34,633 bases of DNA, from NCBI RefSeq assembly GCF_001310775.1, contig NZ_BAZI01000004.1:1-34633 (forward strand), given 5' to 3'. Position numbers and translations under genes: made by a program. The notes under the pieces are model-generated. The model ran no database searches, was not told the DNA's origin, and was given only the letters and a program-made list of their open reading frames with translations. Positions 17,476 to 26,708 of this stretch are shown in pieces. Positions within the stretch are counted from its first letter, which is position 1, and every line of letters starts with the position of its first letter. This DNA is from Stenotrophomonas pictorum JCM 9942 (GTDB lineage Bacteria > Pseudomonadota > Gammaproteobacteria > Xanthomonadales > Xanthomonadaceae).

Positions 17476-17772
17476 GTGAAAATCGTCCGTTTGTTGTTGT
17501 TGCTGGCGGTACTGGTTGGTGGGCTGGTGATCGGCTCGCTCAACTCCCAGCCAATCGACATCAGTCTTGCTTTCTGGGTATTACAGACGACCTCTGGCCT
17601 TGCGACCATCGCTTCGCTGCTGCTGGGGGCGCTGGTTGGCGGCGGCATGGTGCTGCTGGGGCTCGTTGTCCCGCTATACGCCAGATTGCGTCGCGCCAAC
17701 AAGGCCCTGTCTTCTGCTGTTGTCGAGCTTTCCGGCTCGGCGCAGCCACCTTCTCCATTTGATGGACGCTGA
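17476..17772 (+). CDS. lapA: LapA-domain inner-membrane protein
   Basis: A 98-residue protein of the LapA (DUF1049) family. In E. coli LapA works with LapB at the inner membrane to control lipopolysaccharide synthesis through LpxC turnover. Two transmembrane segments are visible (about residues 4-22 and 41-68) around the conserved SLNSQPIDISLAFW segment, then a short cytoplasmic tail. It starts with GTG, preceded by a GGGG-containing site. lapB begins six bases after its stop, so the two are translated from one transcript. Confidence 0.92.
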   Translation: MKIVRLLLLLAVLVGGLVIGSLNSQPIDISLAFWVLQTTSGLATIASLLLGALVGGGMVLLGLVVPLYARLRRANKALSSAVVELSGSAQPPSPFDGR

Positions 17773-17778
17773 TCACCG

Positions 17779-18956
17779 ATGGCCTTTATCAGTGAGTGGT
17801 TCTGGTTTTTCCTGTTTCTGCCGATCGCGGCGGTCAGCGGTTGGGTGATCGGTCGGCGTGGGGGGCAGCGTCATAGTGAGAGTCAGGTCAGCCGTCTTTC
17901 CAGCACCTATTTCCGTGGCTTGAACTATCTGCTCAACGAGCAGCCGGACAAGGCGATCGAGCTGTTTTTGCATATCGCCGAGCTGGACAAGGAAACATTC
18001 GAGACCCAAGTGGCGCTGGGTCACCTGTTCCGCCGGCGCGGAGAGGTGGATCGCGCGATCCGCCTGCATCAGGGGCTGGTCAATCGCAGTGATCTGACTG
18101 ATGCCCAGCGCGTGCAGGCACTGCTCGCCTTGGGCGAGGACTACATGAAGTCCGGCCTGCTGGATCGCGCCGAAACCGTGTTTACCGAACTTGCGCAGCT
18201 GGATCAGCGGGCGCCACAGGCCCTGAAACATCTGATCAGCATCTATCAGGCCGAGCGCGACTGGGAGAAGGCGATCCAGAATGCCACCCGTTACGAAGAG
18301 GTCACGGACGAGCCGATGGGCAAGCTGATCGGCCAGTTCGAATGCGAGTTGGCCGAGCGGCATCGCGCGGCCGGGCGGCTGGACGAGGCTCGGGCGGCGA
18401 TCAAACGGGCCAACGTGGCCGATGCGATGAGTGTCCGTGCCGGCATCATCGAAGGGCGGTTGGAGAGCGACTTCGGCAACGATGAGTTGGCAGTCCGGGC
18501 GTTCGAGCGGGCGGCGCGCAATGATCCGGATTACTTGCCCGAGATCCTTCCGCAGTTGCTGAAGAATTACCGTAATGTCGGCGATATCGCCGGTGCCCGG
18601 GCATTTCTGGCTGAAATGACCGAGCACTACCGGGGCATCGCACCCGTGCTGGCGTTGACGCACTTGATGGAAGAGCAGGAAGGGGTTGCGCCGGCGCGGG
18701 CCTATCTGGGCCGTCAGTTGAAGGATCGCCCCTCGGTGCGCGGCGAGTCGGCGCTGATCGATTTGACCCTTGCCGAAGGTGCGGACCCGATCGCGACGCT
18801 ACAGGACCTCAAACACATCACCGACCAATTGCTGGTTCGTAATCCGTCCTATCGCTGTACGCGTTGTGGATTCGGCGCACGTACCATCATTGGCAGTGCC
18901 CCAGTTGCAAAGAGTGGGGTTCGGTCAAACCGCTGCTGAATTTCGCGGTCCTCTGA
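17779..18956 (+). CDS. lapB: Lipopolysaccharide assembly protein LapB, frame broken near the C-terminus
   Basis: LapB (YciM) is anchored in the inner membrane by an N-terminal helix (about residues 6-24), followed by many tetratricopeptide repeats and a C-terminal rubredoxin-like zinc domain. It balances LPS and phospholipid synthesis by promoting FtsH-dependent degradation of LpxC. As given, the frame runs to 18939 with a meaningless end. Adding one C at 18884-18885 restores a second zinc knuckle (HHWQCPSCKEWGS) after the first (CTRCGF) and a stop at 18954-18956, giving 392 residues (E. coli 389). The restored stop lies three bases before the next start. The break is therefore most likely a sequence error that hides two zinc ligands. 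Confidence 0.93.
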
Positions 18957-18959
18957 GTC

Positions 18960-19934
18960 GTGTCGTTGCACTATGTCCTTCTGTTGATGCTGGTTTTCAG
19001 CGCTGCAACTATTGTGACTTGGGGGGCGATCCGCTACGCGCTGTGGCGTCAGTTGTTGGATCAGCCGGGCGAGCGTCGCAGCCATCAGGTGACCACGCCT
19101 CGTGGCGGCGGTATTGGTATCGTGGTGTCGCAGCTGCTGGCATGCATGCTCGCAGTTGCGCTGCTTCCTGTTTTCGCCATTCCAGTAACAGTGTTCGCTC
19201 TCGGTTTGCTGCTGGTGGCGGGTATCGGCTGGTGGGATGACCATCGCGCTTTGCCAGCGCTTCCTCGTCTGTGTGTGCACTTGGTGGCTGCCCTTTTGCT
19301 GGGCGCAATGGTGTGGGCGGAAAGCGGCAGCCTGCTCAAGGCGCTGTTTTGCGCAGGTCTGGCAGTTTCATTGATCAACATCTGGAATTTTATGGATGGC
19401 ATCAATGGCCTGGCTGCAACCCAGGCGATCATCGTCGGGCTGGGCGCAGTACTGCTGTTGCCGCAACCGTATTCATTTGCGGCGTGGGCATTTGTAGTGG
19501 GCTGTGCCGGCTTTCTTCCGTTCAACTTCCCGCGGGCCCGCGTGTTCATGGGTGACGTGGGCAGTGGCGCGCTTGGGTACCTGGTTGCCGGGGTGCTGGC
19601 CTTGGGGCTCTGCGTAACGGAGGTTGCTCCAGTGCTATGGCTGCTGCTTCCAGTGGCGTTCTTCATCGATGCCGGATTCACGCTTCTGTTGCGGATCTTG
19701 AACGGAGAGCCTTGGATGGAGGCACATACGCAGCACCTCTACCAGCGATTGGTGAAGCGTGATTTTAGTCACTTTGCGGTCACGCTCGGTTACGTAGCTT
19801 TCAGTCTGATCGGGCTTACAATCGCCGTTGTATTTTCAAGGCTACCCCTAGTTTGGGGTTGGGCAGGGGGCTCAATCTGCATTGCCGCAGCGACGGTGAT
19901 CTGGATTTCCTTTCGCGCAAGATCAATTTCATAA
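18960..19934 (+). CDS. Polyprenyl-phosphate sugar-1-phosphate transferase (WecA/WbpL/MraY family)
   Basis: A 324-residue integral membrane protein with about ten hydrophobic segments, of the glycosyltransferase family 4 type. It transfers a sugar-1-phosphate (often N-acetylated) from UDP-sugar to undecaprenyl phosphate, starting O-antigen or other surface glycan synthesis. Motifs: RRSHQVTTPRGGGIGIV in the first cytoplasmic loop, the Asp-Asp of GWWDDHRALP, NIWNFMDGINGLA, VFMGDVGSGALGY, and the HxxH-like EAHTQHLYQRL near the C-terminus. It starts with GTG at 18960, directly after lapB. The next gene, a nucleotide-sugar dehydratase/epimerase, follows after two bases. GC content looks lower than in the surrounding genes. 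Confidence 0.9.
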   Translation: MSLHYVLLLMLVFSAATIVTWGAIRYALWRQLLDQPGERRSHQVTTPRGGGIGIVVSQLLACMLAVALLPVFAIPVTVFALGLLLVAGIGWWDDHRALPALPRLCVHLVAALLLGAMVWAESGSLLKALFCAGLAVSLINIWNFMDGINGLAATQAIIVGLGAVLLLPQPYSFAAWAFVVGCAGFLPFNFPRARVFMGDVGSGALGYLVAGVLALGLCVTEVAPVLWLLLPVAFFIDAGFTLLLRILNGEPWMEAHTQHLYQRLVKRDFSHFAVTLGYVAFSLIGLTIAVVFSRLPLVWGWAGGSICIAAATVIWISFRARSIS

Positions 19935-19936
19935 GG

Positions 19937-21861
19937 ATGATGGCGGGTATGAGGTCTTTGCGAGAGCGCTTCGTTGGTGGTGGCTTGCGATATGCGGTGA
20001 TGACGCATGACCTGGTCATGGTCTGGCTGTGTTGGCAGCTGCTGTTCCTGGGGCGCTATGCCTTGTTGAATGAAGCGCCTCCCCAGCCCTGGTTCTCGCT
20101 TGACGTATTGGTGGTCATAGCGCTGCAGGCGCTGGCTTTCTGGAAGGTTGGCCTCTATCGGGGTCTATGGCGTTTTGCCAGTGTTGCTGACCTGATCAAT
20201 ATCTTCAAAGCGAGTTTCATCGGATTGCTCGCCATTCTCGTGGTGTTCTCGTATCGCCGACTGGAAGGTATTCCCATCTCGGTATTGGTGGTCTATCCCT
20301 TTGCGTTGTCGGCGTTGCTAGGTACGCCACGCCTGTTGTACCGCGCTTGGAAGGACTACCAGGCAGTCAATTCGGATGCCAGGGCGCGGCGGGTTCTCGT
20401 GTTGGGTGCTGGTCATGCTGCAGAGTCCTTGATCAAGGATCTTCGCCGGTCCGGCGACTATGAACCGGTTGGGTTGTTGGATGATTCGACCCATCTGCAG
20501 GGCGCCAAGCTGCATGGCACCCCTATCCTCGGCCGGCTGGATGATGTTGCTTCGGTTGCCAGAGAGACGGACGCCAAGCTTCTTGTCATCGCGATTCCGA
20601 CACTCGACGCCGCCGGCATGCAGCGGGTGGTGGGCCTCTGCGAAAGTACGGGGTTGCCGTTCCGCACTGTTCCCCGATTGGCCGATATTCTGGATGGGAA
20701 CTCTTTGCCAGGGCAACTCAAGGAAGTTGCGATTGAGGACCTATTGGGCAGGAAGCCGATCCTGCCGGATTGGGAGTTGATCCGTGGCTGGCTCCGCGGC
20801 CGGACAGTTCTGGTGACGGGGGGCGGCGGATCTATCGGGTCGGAATTGTGCCGTCAATGCGCACGACATGGAGTCGCCAAGATTGTTGTTCTTGAAATCA
20901 GCGAATTGCTGATGATCAACATCCAGGCAGAACTGCGCAGGAATTTTCCCGATCTGCAGGTACTTGGCTTGTTGGGTGACTGCGGAGATCCGGCAGTGAT
21001 TCGCCATGCCTTGAGCAGGTATCGCCCTGATACCGTCTTTCATGCGGCCGCTTATAAACAGGTTCCACTGCTTGAAGATCAGTTGCGTGAGGCTGTGCGC
21101 AACAACACATTGGCCACAGAGTGTGTGGCGACCGCATGTGTTGAGGCAAGGTGGAGAATTTTGTATTCATCTCCACTGACAAGGCCGTGGATCCTGTGAA
21201 TTCGCTGGGGGCGACCAAACGCTATGCGGAGATGATTTGCCAGAGTCTGGACAAACGTTCCGCTGCAACGAGGTTTCTGACGGTCCGCTTTGGCAATGTG
21301 CTCGGATCCGTGGGGAGTGTGGTACCGCTGTTCCGTGAGCAGATCAGAAAAGGCGGTCCAGTCACCGTGACCCACCCGGATGTCAGTCGCTATTTCATGA
21401 CAATCCCGGAGGCCTGTCTGCTTATCCTGCAGGCGGCAGCTTCGTCATCGCGCGGTGCCATCTACATGCTGGATATGGGAGAGCCGGTGCTTATCCGGCA
21501 TCTGGCGGAGCAAATGATCCGACTGGCAGGCAAACAACCGGGAGTGGATGTTCCCATTGTGTATACCGGCCTGCGTCCAGGTGAGAAGCTGCATGAAAGC
21601 CTTTTTTATGCCGATGAGAAGTGTCGCCCCACGGCGCACCCCAAGGTCATGGAAGCGGGCGTGCGTGAGTTCTGTCCAGAGTTGGTGCTTGGTAACATCG
21701 CCGGTTTGCGACGAGCAATAGCCGATTACGACATCGATGCGATGCGTGAGATTCTTCTCGCGACGATTCCCGAGTTCAGGGCGGTCGAGGAACCGTGTTC
21801 CGCCAATGCGGGTGCGAAGATCGTACCTTTCCCCTCAAAAGAAGCAGGAAGGATTCACTGA
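19937..21861 (+). CDS. Membrane-bound nucleotide-sugar dehydratase/epimerase (CapD/WbpM family), frame broken by a one-base deletion
   Basis: About 641 residues after repair. Four hydrophobic segments (about residues 15-140) anchor the protein. A CoA-binding-like Rossmann domain (VLVLGAGHAAESLIKDL) and then a second NAD(P)-binding domain (TVLVTGGGGSIGSELCRQ) follow. The frame from upstream ends at 21199; the true continuation, VENFVFISTDKAVDPVNSLGATKR, is in another frame. One A missing at 21148-21149 (GCAAAG read as GCAAG) explains it. Relatives act on UDP-N-acetylhexosamines (4,6-dehydratase). At the position where WbpM-type enzymes have Met, this sequence has Leu (codon 21204-21206). Start codons at 19937, 19940 and 19949 are all possible. 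Its stop overlaps the galU start as TGATG. Confidence 0.88.
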
Positions 21862-22739
21862 TGCATGAGCGGATAAAGAAAGCGGTGTTTCCTGTGGCGG
21901 GCTTGGGTACCCGGTTTCTGCCGGCGACCAAGACGGTCCCCAAGGAAATGCTGCCGATCATTGATCGGCCGCTGATCCAGTACGCCGTCGATGAGGCTAT
22001 CGAGGCCGGTTGTGACACGCTGATCTTCATCACCAACCGCTACAAACATGCGGTAGCCGACTATTTTGACAAAGCCTACGAGCTGGAACAGAAGCTTGAG
22101 CGCGCCGGTAAGCTGGAGCAGCTGGAGCAGATACGCCATGTACTGCCCAAAGGCGTGCGGGCCGTGTTCGTAACCCAGACCGAGGCGTTGGGGTTGGGGC
22201 ATGCGGTTTTGTGTGCCAAGCCGATCGTCGGCAACGAGCCATTCGCGGTGCTGCTGCCCGATGACCTTATCTGGAACCGTGGTGACGGTGCCCTGAAGCA
22301 GATGGCCGACTTCAATGCCGCCAGTGGCGCCAGTGTCATCGCGGTCGAAGATGTCCCGCACGACAGGACCGGCAGTTATGGCATCGTGGCGACCGACAAG
22401 TTCGATGGTCGTCATGGCCACATCACCCAGATCGTCGAAAAGCCCAAGCCTGAAGATGCACCCAGTGATCTGGCGGTGGTGGGGCGTTATGTGCTCAGCC
22501 CGAAGATCTTTGAGTTGCTCGAAGCTACCGGCACAGGTGCTGGCGGCGAGATCCAGCTGACCGATGCGATCGCACAACTGCTCAAGACCGAGCAGGTGGA
22601 TGCATATCGTTTTGAAGGCAAGCGTTTTGACTGCGGTACGCATCTCGGGCTGGTCGAGGCGACGGTTCGCTTCGCACTGGAGAACGACAAGCTGGCCGGA
22701 CCGGCGCGTGCGATGATGCAGAAGATGCTGGCCGAGTAA
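21861..22739 (+). CDS. galU: UTP-glucose-1-phosphate uridylyltransferase
   Basis: A 292-residue enzyme making UDP-glucose from UTP and glucose-1-phosphate for LPS, exopolysaccharide and other glycans. The N-terminal nucleotidyltransferase motif GLGTRFLPATKTVPKEMLP, the DEAIEAGCD segment, VLLPDDLI and the IVEKPKPEDAPSDLAVVGRYV region are diagnostic. The ATG at 21861 overlaps the stop of the preceding gene (TGATG) and has an AAGGA site upstream, indicating translational coupling. It ends the lipid-linked sugar gene group and is followed by a strong terminator. Length and sequence are normal. Confidence 0.96.
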   Translation: MHERIKKAVFPVAGLGTRFLPATKTVPKEMLPIIDRPLIQYAVDEAIEAGCDTLIFITNRYKHAVADYFDKAYELEQKLERAGKLEQLEQIRHVLPKGVRAVFVTQTEALGLGHAVLCAKPIVGNEPFAVLLPDDLIWNRGDGALKQMADFNAASGASVIAVEDVPHDRTGSYGIVATDKFDGRHGHITQIVEKPKPEDAPSDLAVVGRYVLSPKIFELLEATGTGAGGEIQLTDAIAQLLKTEQVDAYRFEGKRFDCGTHLGLVEATVRFALENDKLAGPARAMMQKMLAE

Positions 22740-22791
22740 GCGTCAGCGACAGATCTGGAAGCCAATGTTGTCTGTCAGCTGGGCAGGTTCG

Positions 22792-22819
22792 AAAGGCAGC
22801 CGGAAGGCTGCCTTTTTTT
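22792..22819 (+). terminator. Intrinsic terminator after galU
   Basis: A 10-bp inverted repeat (AAAGGCAGCC at 22792-22801, GGCTGCCTTT at 22806-22815) with a GGAA loop, running into seven Ts (22813-22819). Confidence 0.9.
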
Positions 22820-22960
22820 GATGTGATGCCGGTGTCCCGTAGGGCGTGGTCGCGCTGTGCCGGGACATTATCGGCCAGCTGTCTGCCGGGCAATGCTCGG
22901 GGCAACACATTCGGCTTGCTTGATTGCGAATGAGCTAGGCCTTTTTCCATGGTCGCTGAA

Positions 22961-22988
22961 AAGAGAAGGCGGCCCTGCGGCCGCCTTC
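22961..22988 (-). terminator. Intrinsic terminator after the beta-oxidation operon
   Basis: A 9-bp inverted repeat (GAAGGCGGC at 22965-22973, GCCGCCTTC at 22980-22988). On the minus strand it is followed by TCTTTT, 26 bases after the fadA stop. Between it and the galU terminator (22820-22960) I see no gene. Confidence 0.85.
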
Positions 22989-23013
22989 GTCCATCAACAG
23001 CATGGCGAACCGC

Positions 23014-24222
23014 TTACAGCGATTCGAAAATGCCTGCAGCGCCCATGCCGGTACCGATGCACATGGTCACCATGCCGTACTTCTGCTGGCGACGGCGCAG
23101 GCCATGCAGCAGGGTGGCCGTACGGATCGCACCAGTGGCGCCCAGCGGGTGACCCAAGGCGATGGCGCCACCCAGTGGATTGACCTTGGACGGATCCAGG
23201 CCACAATCGCGGATCACCGCCAGCGACTGCGCGGCAAAGGCTTCGTTGAGCTCGATCCAGTCCAGCTGGTCCTGGCTCAAACCGGCCTGCTTCAATGCCT
23301 TCGGAATCGCCGCGATCGGGCCGATGCCCATCACTTCCGGGCGCACGCCGGCGACCGAGAAGCTGACGAAGCGGGCCAGCGGGGTCAGGCCGTAGTCCTT
23401 GATCGCCTGCTCCGATGCCAGCAGCACCGCACCGGCGCCATCGCTCATCTGCGATGAATTGCCCGCGGTGACCGAACCGCCGAACTGGCCATTGCGGAAC
23501 ACCGGGCGCAGCTTGGCCAGTCCTTCTGCGGACGAGTCCAGGCGCGGGCCTTCGTCCGTGTCGGCGATCTTGTTGCGGGTGATGATGCGCTTGCCATCTG
23601 CCAGATCCGGCAGGTGCGAGACGATGTCGTAGGGGCTGATTTCGTCCTTGAATTCGCCGTTCCGGATTGCGGCGATAGCCTTCTGGTGCGAGGCCAGGGC
23701 GAACGCGTCCTGTTCTTCGCGCGAGATCTTCCATTCCTCGGCGACTTTCTCGGCGGTGATGCCCATGCCGTAGGCGATGGCAACGTGGTCGTTGTCGAAC
23801 ACGCTTGGCGCCATCGCGATCTTGTTGCCCATCATCGGCACCATCGACATCGATTCGGTGCCGCCGGCCAGCATCAGGTCGCTGTTGCCCAGACGGATCT
23901 GGTCGGCAGCCATCGCCACGGCCTGCAGGCCGGAGGAGCAGAAGCGGTTCACCGTCTGCGCGGCGATGGTGTTGGGCAGGCCAGCCAAAAGCACGCCGAT
24001 GCGTGCCACGTTCATGCCTTGCTCGGCTTCGGGCATGGCGCAGCCGATGATGGCGTCGTCGATGCGGTTGACGTCCACGCCCGGAGCCTGTGCGACCACG
24101 CTCTTTAGAACGTGGGCGAGCATGTCGTCCGGACGGGTGTTGCGGAACATGCCCTTGGGCGCCTTGCCAACCGGGGTGCGGGTGGCGGCGACGATGTAGG
24201 CGTCCTGGATTTGCTTGGTCAT
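23014..24222 (-). CDS. fadA: Acetyl-CoA acyltransferase (3-ketoacyl-CoA thiolase)
   Basis: A 402-residue thiolase that cleaves 3-ketoacyl-CoA with CoA in the last step of beta-oxidation. The acyl-accepting Cys is C95 in VNRFCSSGLQ. The second-half signatures NEAFAAQ, GGAIALGHPLGATGA (catalytic His) and MCIGTGMGAA (second catalytic Cys) are intact. The N-terminal VAATRTPVGK is typical. Length matches the degradative thiolase class. It is the last gene of the minus-strand tetR-(dehydrogenase/hydratase)-thiolase unit, 79 bases after the upstream stop, with a GAAGAGA site before its ATG. Confidence 0.96.
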   Translation of the reverse strand: MTKQIQDAYIVAATRTPVGKAPKGMFRNTRPDDMLAHVLKSVVAQAPGVDVNRIDDAIIGCAMPEAEQGMNVARIGVLLAGLPNTIAAQTVNRFCSSGLQAVAMAADQIRLGNSDLMLAGGTESMSMVPMMGNKIAMAPSVFDNDHVAIAYGMGITAEKVAEEWKISREEQDAFALASHQKAIAAIRNGEFKDEISPYDIVSHLPDLADGKRIITRNKIADTDEGPRLDSSAEGLAKLRPVFRNGQFGGSVTAGNSSQMSDGAGAVLLASEQAIKDYGLTPLARFVSFSVAGVRPEVMGIGPIAAIPKALKQAGLSQDQLDWIELNEAFAAQSLAVIRDCGLDPSKVNPLGGAIALGHPLGATGAIRTATLLHGLRRRQQKYGMVTMCIGTGMGAAGIFESL

Positions 24223-24301
24223 TGCAGTGATCTCTTCAATAGGTGTGAGCGTGAGGGCGGGCGAGGGCAGCGCTTGCAGCGCCGCCCCGAAGCACGCTCA
24301 C

Positions 24302-26674
24302 TCAGTTCCGCAGCGGCTTGCCGGTGGTCAGCATGTGCGCGATACGGGCCTGGGTCTTTTCCTGCTGGGCCAGTTCGACGAAGTGCTTGCGCTCCAGGGT
24401 GAGCAGCCACTCTTCGTCGACCACGCTGTTGCGATCGACCTTGCCGCCGCACAGCACGGTGGCGATGCGCTCGGCGATCTCGTAGTCGTAGGGGCTGATG
24501 AAGCGGCCTTCGAGCATGTTGACCAGCATCATCTTGAAGGTGGCGATGCCCACGTCACCGGCCACGCGGATGCGGCGTGCCGGCAGCGGCGGTCGGTAGC
24601 CGCCTTCGGCCAGTGCGGTGACTTCAGCCTTGGCGATGTGCAGCAGCTCGAAGCTGTTGAACACCACCTTGTCGGTGCCGCGCATCAGGCCCAGTTCCTT
24701 GGCGTTGACCGCTGAATTGGAGACCTTGGCCATGGCCACGGTTTCAAAGGTCTTCTTCAGCTCGGCGAACACGTCGCCGTCCGGGCCGGCCGCCTGCGAG
24801 GCGCGCACGGCGATTTCCTTCAGGCCGCCACCGGCCGGCAGCAGGCCGACGCCGGCTTCGACCAGGCCGATATAGCTTTCCAGCGCCGCCACCGACTTGG
24901 CCGCATGCATCTGGAATTCGCAACCGCCGCCCAAGGCCAGGCCACGTACCGCGGTCACCACCGGCACGGTGGCGTACTTGATGCGCTGGCTGGTGCGCTG
25001 GAAGTTGGCCACGATCGCCTCGAATTCGGCGATCTTGCCGGCCTGCAGTGCACCCAGTGCGCCAGCCAGGTCGGCGCCCGCCGAGAAAGGCTCCTTGTTC
25101 TGCCAGATCACCACGCCCTTGAACTGCTTTTCAGCCAGACCGATTGCGTGCTGGATGCCGTCCAGCACCTGGTCGGAGACGGTGTTCATTTTGGTCTTGA
25201 AGCTGATGACGCCGATGCCGTCACCGTCGGTCCACAGGCGGATGCCGTCGTTCTCGAACACCGTTTCGCCCGGCGCGAACTTCTCGCCCAGCAGTGCGTC
25301 CGGGAAGCGTTGGCGCTGGTAGACCGGCAGCGAGGAGCGCGGCACCAGGGCATTCTGCGACGGGCTGTAGCTGCCTTCGGCAGCGTGCACGCCGTCACGG
25401 CCGTCCAGCACCCAGGCCGGCAGCGGCGCACTGCTCATGCTCTTGCCGGCGGCGATGTCGTCGGCGATCCACTGTGCCACCTGCTTCCAGCCAGCTGCCT
25501 GCCAGGTCTCGAACGGGCCCAGCGACCAGCCGTAGCCCCAGCGGATGGCCAGGTCGACGTCGCGCGCGGTTTCGGCGATATCGGCCAGGTGGTAAGCGCT
25601 GTAGTGGAACAGGTCGCGGAACGTCGCCCACAGGAACTGTGCGTGCGGGTGCTGGCTTTCGCGCAGCTTGGCGAACTTCTCGGCCGGGTTCTTGATCTTC
25701 AGGATCTCGACCACTTCCGGTGCAGCCGCGCGGTCGGCGGGACGGTAGTCCTGCTTTTCAAGGTCGATGACCATGATGTCCTTGCCGACCTTGCGGAAGA
25801 TGCCGGCGCCGGTCTTCTGGCCCAGTGCACCCTTGCCGATCAGCGCGTCCAGCCATGCCGGCGCGTGGAAGTACTTGTGCCAGGGGTCGTCAGGCAGGGT
25901 GTCGCCCATGGTCTTGATGACGTGGGCCATGGTGTCCAGGCCGACCACGTCGGAGGTGCGGTAGGTCGCCGACTTCGGGCGGCCGACCAGCGGACCGGTC
26001 AGGCCGTCCACTTCGTCAAAGCCCAGGCCGAACTGCTGGGTGTGGTGGATGGTGGACAGGATCGAGAACACGCCGATGCGGTTGCCGATGAAGTTCGGGG
26101 TGTCCTTGGCGTAGACCACGCCCTTGCCCAGGTTGGTGGTCAGGAACGTTTCCAGGCCTTCCAGCACCGCCTTGTCGGTGGTCTTGGCCGGGATCAGCTC
26201 GGCCAGATGCATGTAGCGCGGCGGGTTGAAGAAATGCACGCCGCTGAAGCGGTGGCGCAGTTCTTCCGGCAGCACGTCGGCCAGCTTGTTGATGCCCAGG
26301 CCCGAGGTGTTGGACGCCAGTACCGCGTGTTCGTTCACGAACGGCGCGATCTTCTTGTACAGGTCCTGCTTCCAATCCATGCGTTCAGCGATGGCTTCGA
26401 TGATCAGGTCGCAGTCGCGCAGCTGCTCCAGGCCGGAGTCGTAGTTGGCCGGGGTGATGGCTTCAGCCAGCGCCTTGCTGGCCAGCGGCGCCGGGCTCAG
26501 TTTGCCGAGGTTGGCAATGGCCTTGAGCACGATGCCGTCGGCAGGACCTTCCTTGGCGGCCAGGTCGAACAGCACGGTGTCGACGCCGGCATTGGTCAGG
26601 TGGGCGGCGATCTGCGCACCCATGACGCCTGCGCCAAGGACGGCGGCGCGGCGGACAATCAGGGAATTGGACAT
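24302..26674 (-). CDS. Bifunctional 3-hydroxyacyl-CoA dehydrogenase / enoyl-CoA hydratase (FadN-type domain order)
   Basis: A 790-residue enzyme for the two middle steps of beta-oxidation. The dehydrogenase half comes first: NAD-binding GAGVMGAQIAAHL (about residues 14-26), FFNPPRYMHLAELIP with its active-site region, then the C-terminal dehydrogenase domain. The hydratase half follows (about residues 480-720) with FSAGADLAGALG as oxyanion region, the first catalytic Glu in GGGCEF, and the second in GLVEAGVGLLPAGGG. This order is the reverse of E. coli FadB and matches Bacillus FadN/YusL. I chose the ATG at 26674, with AAAGG upstream; 23 more in-frame residues upstream look non-coding and overlap the regulator region. 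No active-site residue appears missing. Confidence 0.93.
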   Translation of the reverse strand: MSNSLIVRRAAVLGAGVMGAQIAAHLTNAGVDTVLFDLAAKEGPADGIVLKAIANLGKLSPAPLASKALAEAITPANYDSGLEQLRDCDLIIEAIAERMDWKQDLYKKIAPFVNEHAVLASNTSGLGINKLADVLPEELRHRFSGVHFFNPPRYMHLAELIPAKTTDKAVLEGLETFLTTNLGKGVVYAKDTPNFIGNRIGVFSILSTIHHTQQFGLGFDEVDGLTGPLVGRPKSATYRTSDVVGLDTMAHVIKTMGDTLPDDPWHKYFHAPAWLDALIGKGALGQKTGAGIFRKVGKDIMVIDLEKQDYRPADRAAAPEVVEILKIKNPAEKFAKLRESQHPHAQFLWATFRDLFHYSAYHLADIAETARDVDLAIRWGYGWSLGPFETWQAAGWKQVAQWIADDIAAGKSMSSAPLPAWVLDGRDGVHAAEGSYSPSQNALVPRSSLPVYQRQRFPDALLGEKFAPGETVFENDGIRLWTDGDGIGVISFKTKMNTVSDQVLDGIQHAIGLAEKQFKGVVIWQNKEPFSAGADLAGALGALQAGKIAEFEAIVANFQRTSQRIKYATVPVVTAVRGLALGGGCEFQMHAAKSVAALESYIGLVEAGVGLLPAGGGLKEIAVRASQAAGPDGDVFAELKKTFETVAMAKVSNSAVNAKELGLMRGTDKVVFNSFELLHIAKAEVTALAEGGYRPPLPARRIRVAGDVGIATFKMMLVNMLEGRFISPYDYEIAERIATVLCGGKVDRNSVVDEEWLLTLERKHFVELAQQEKTQARIAHMLTTGKPLRN

Positions 26675-26708
26675 ATCGATAAACCTTTGGTCTGCGAGGA
26701 CGGGTGGA

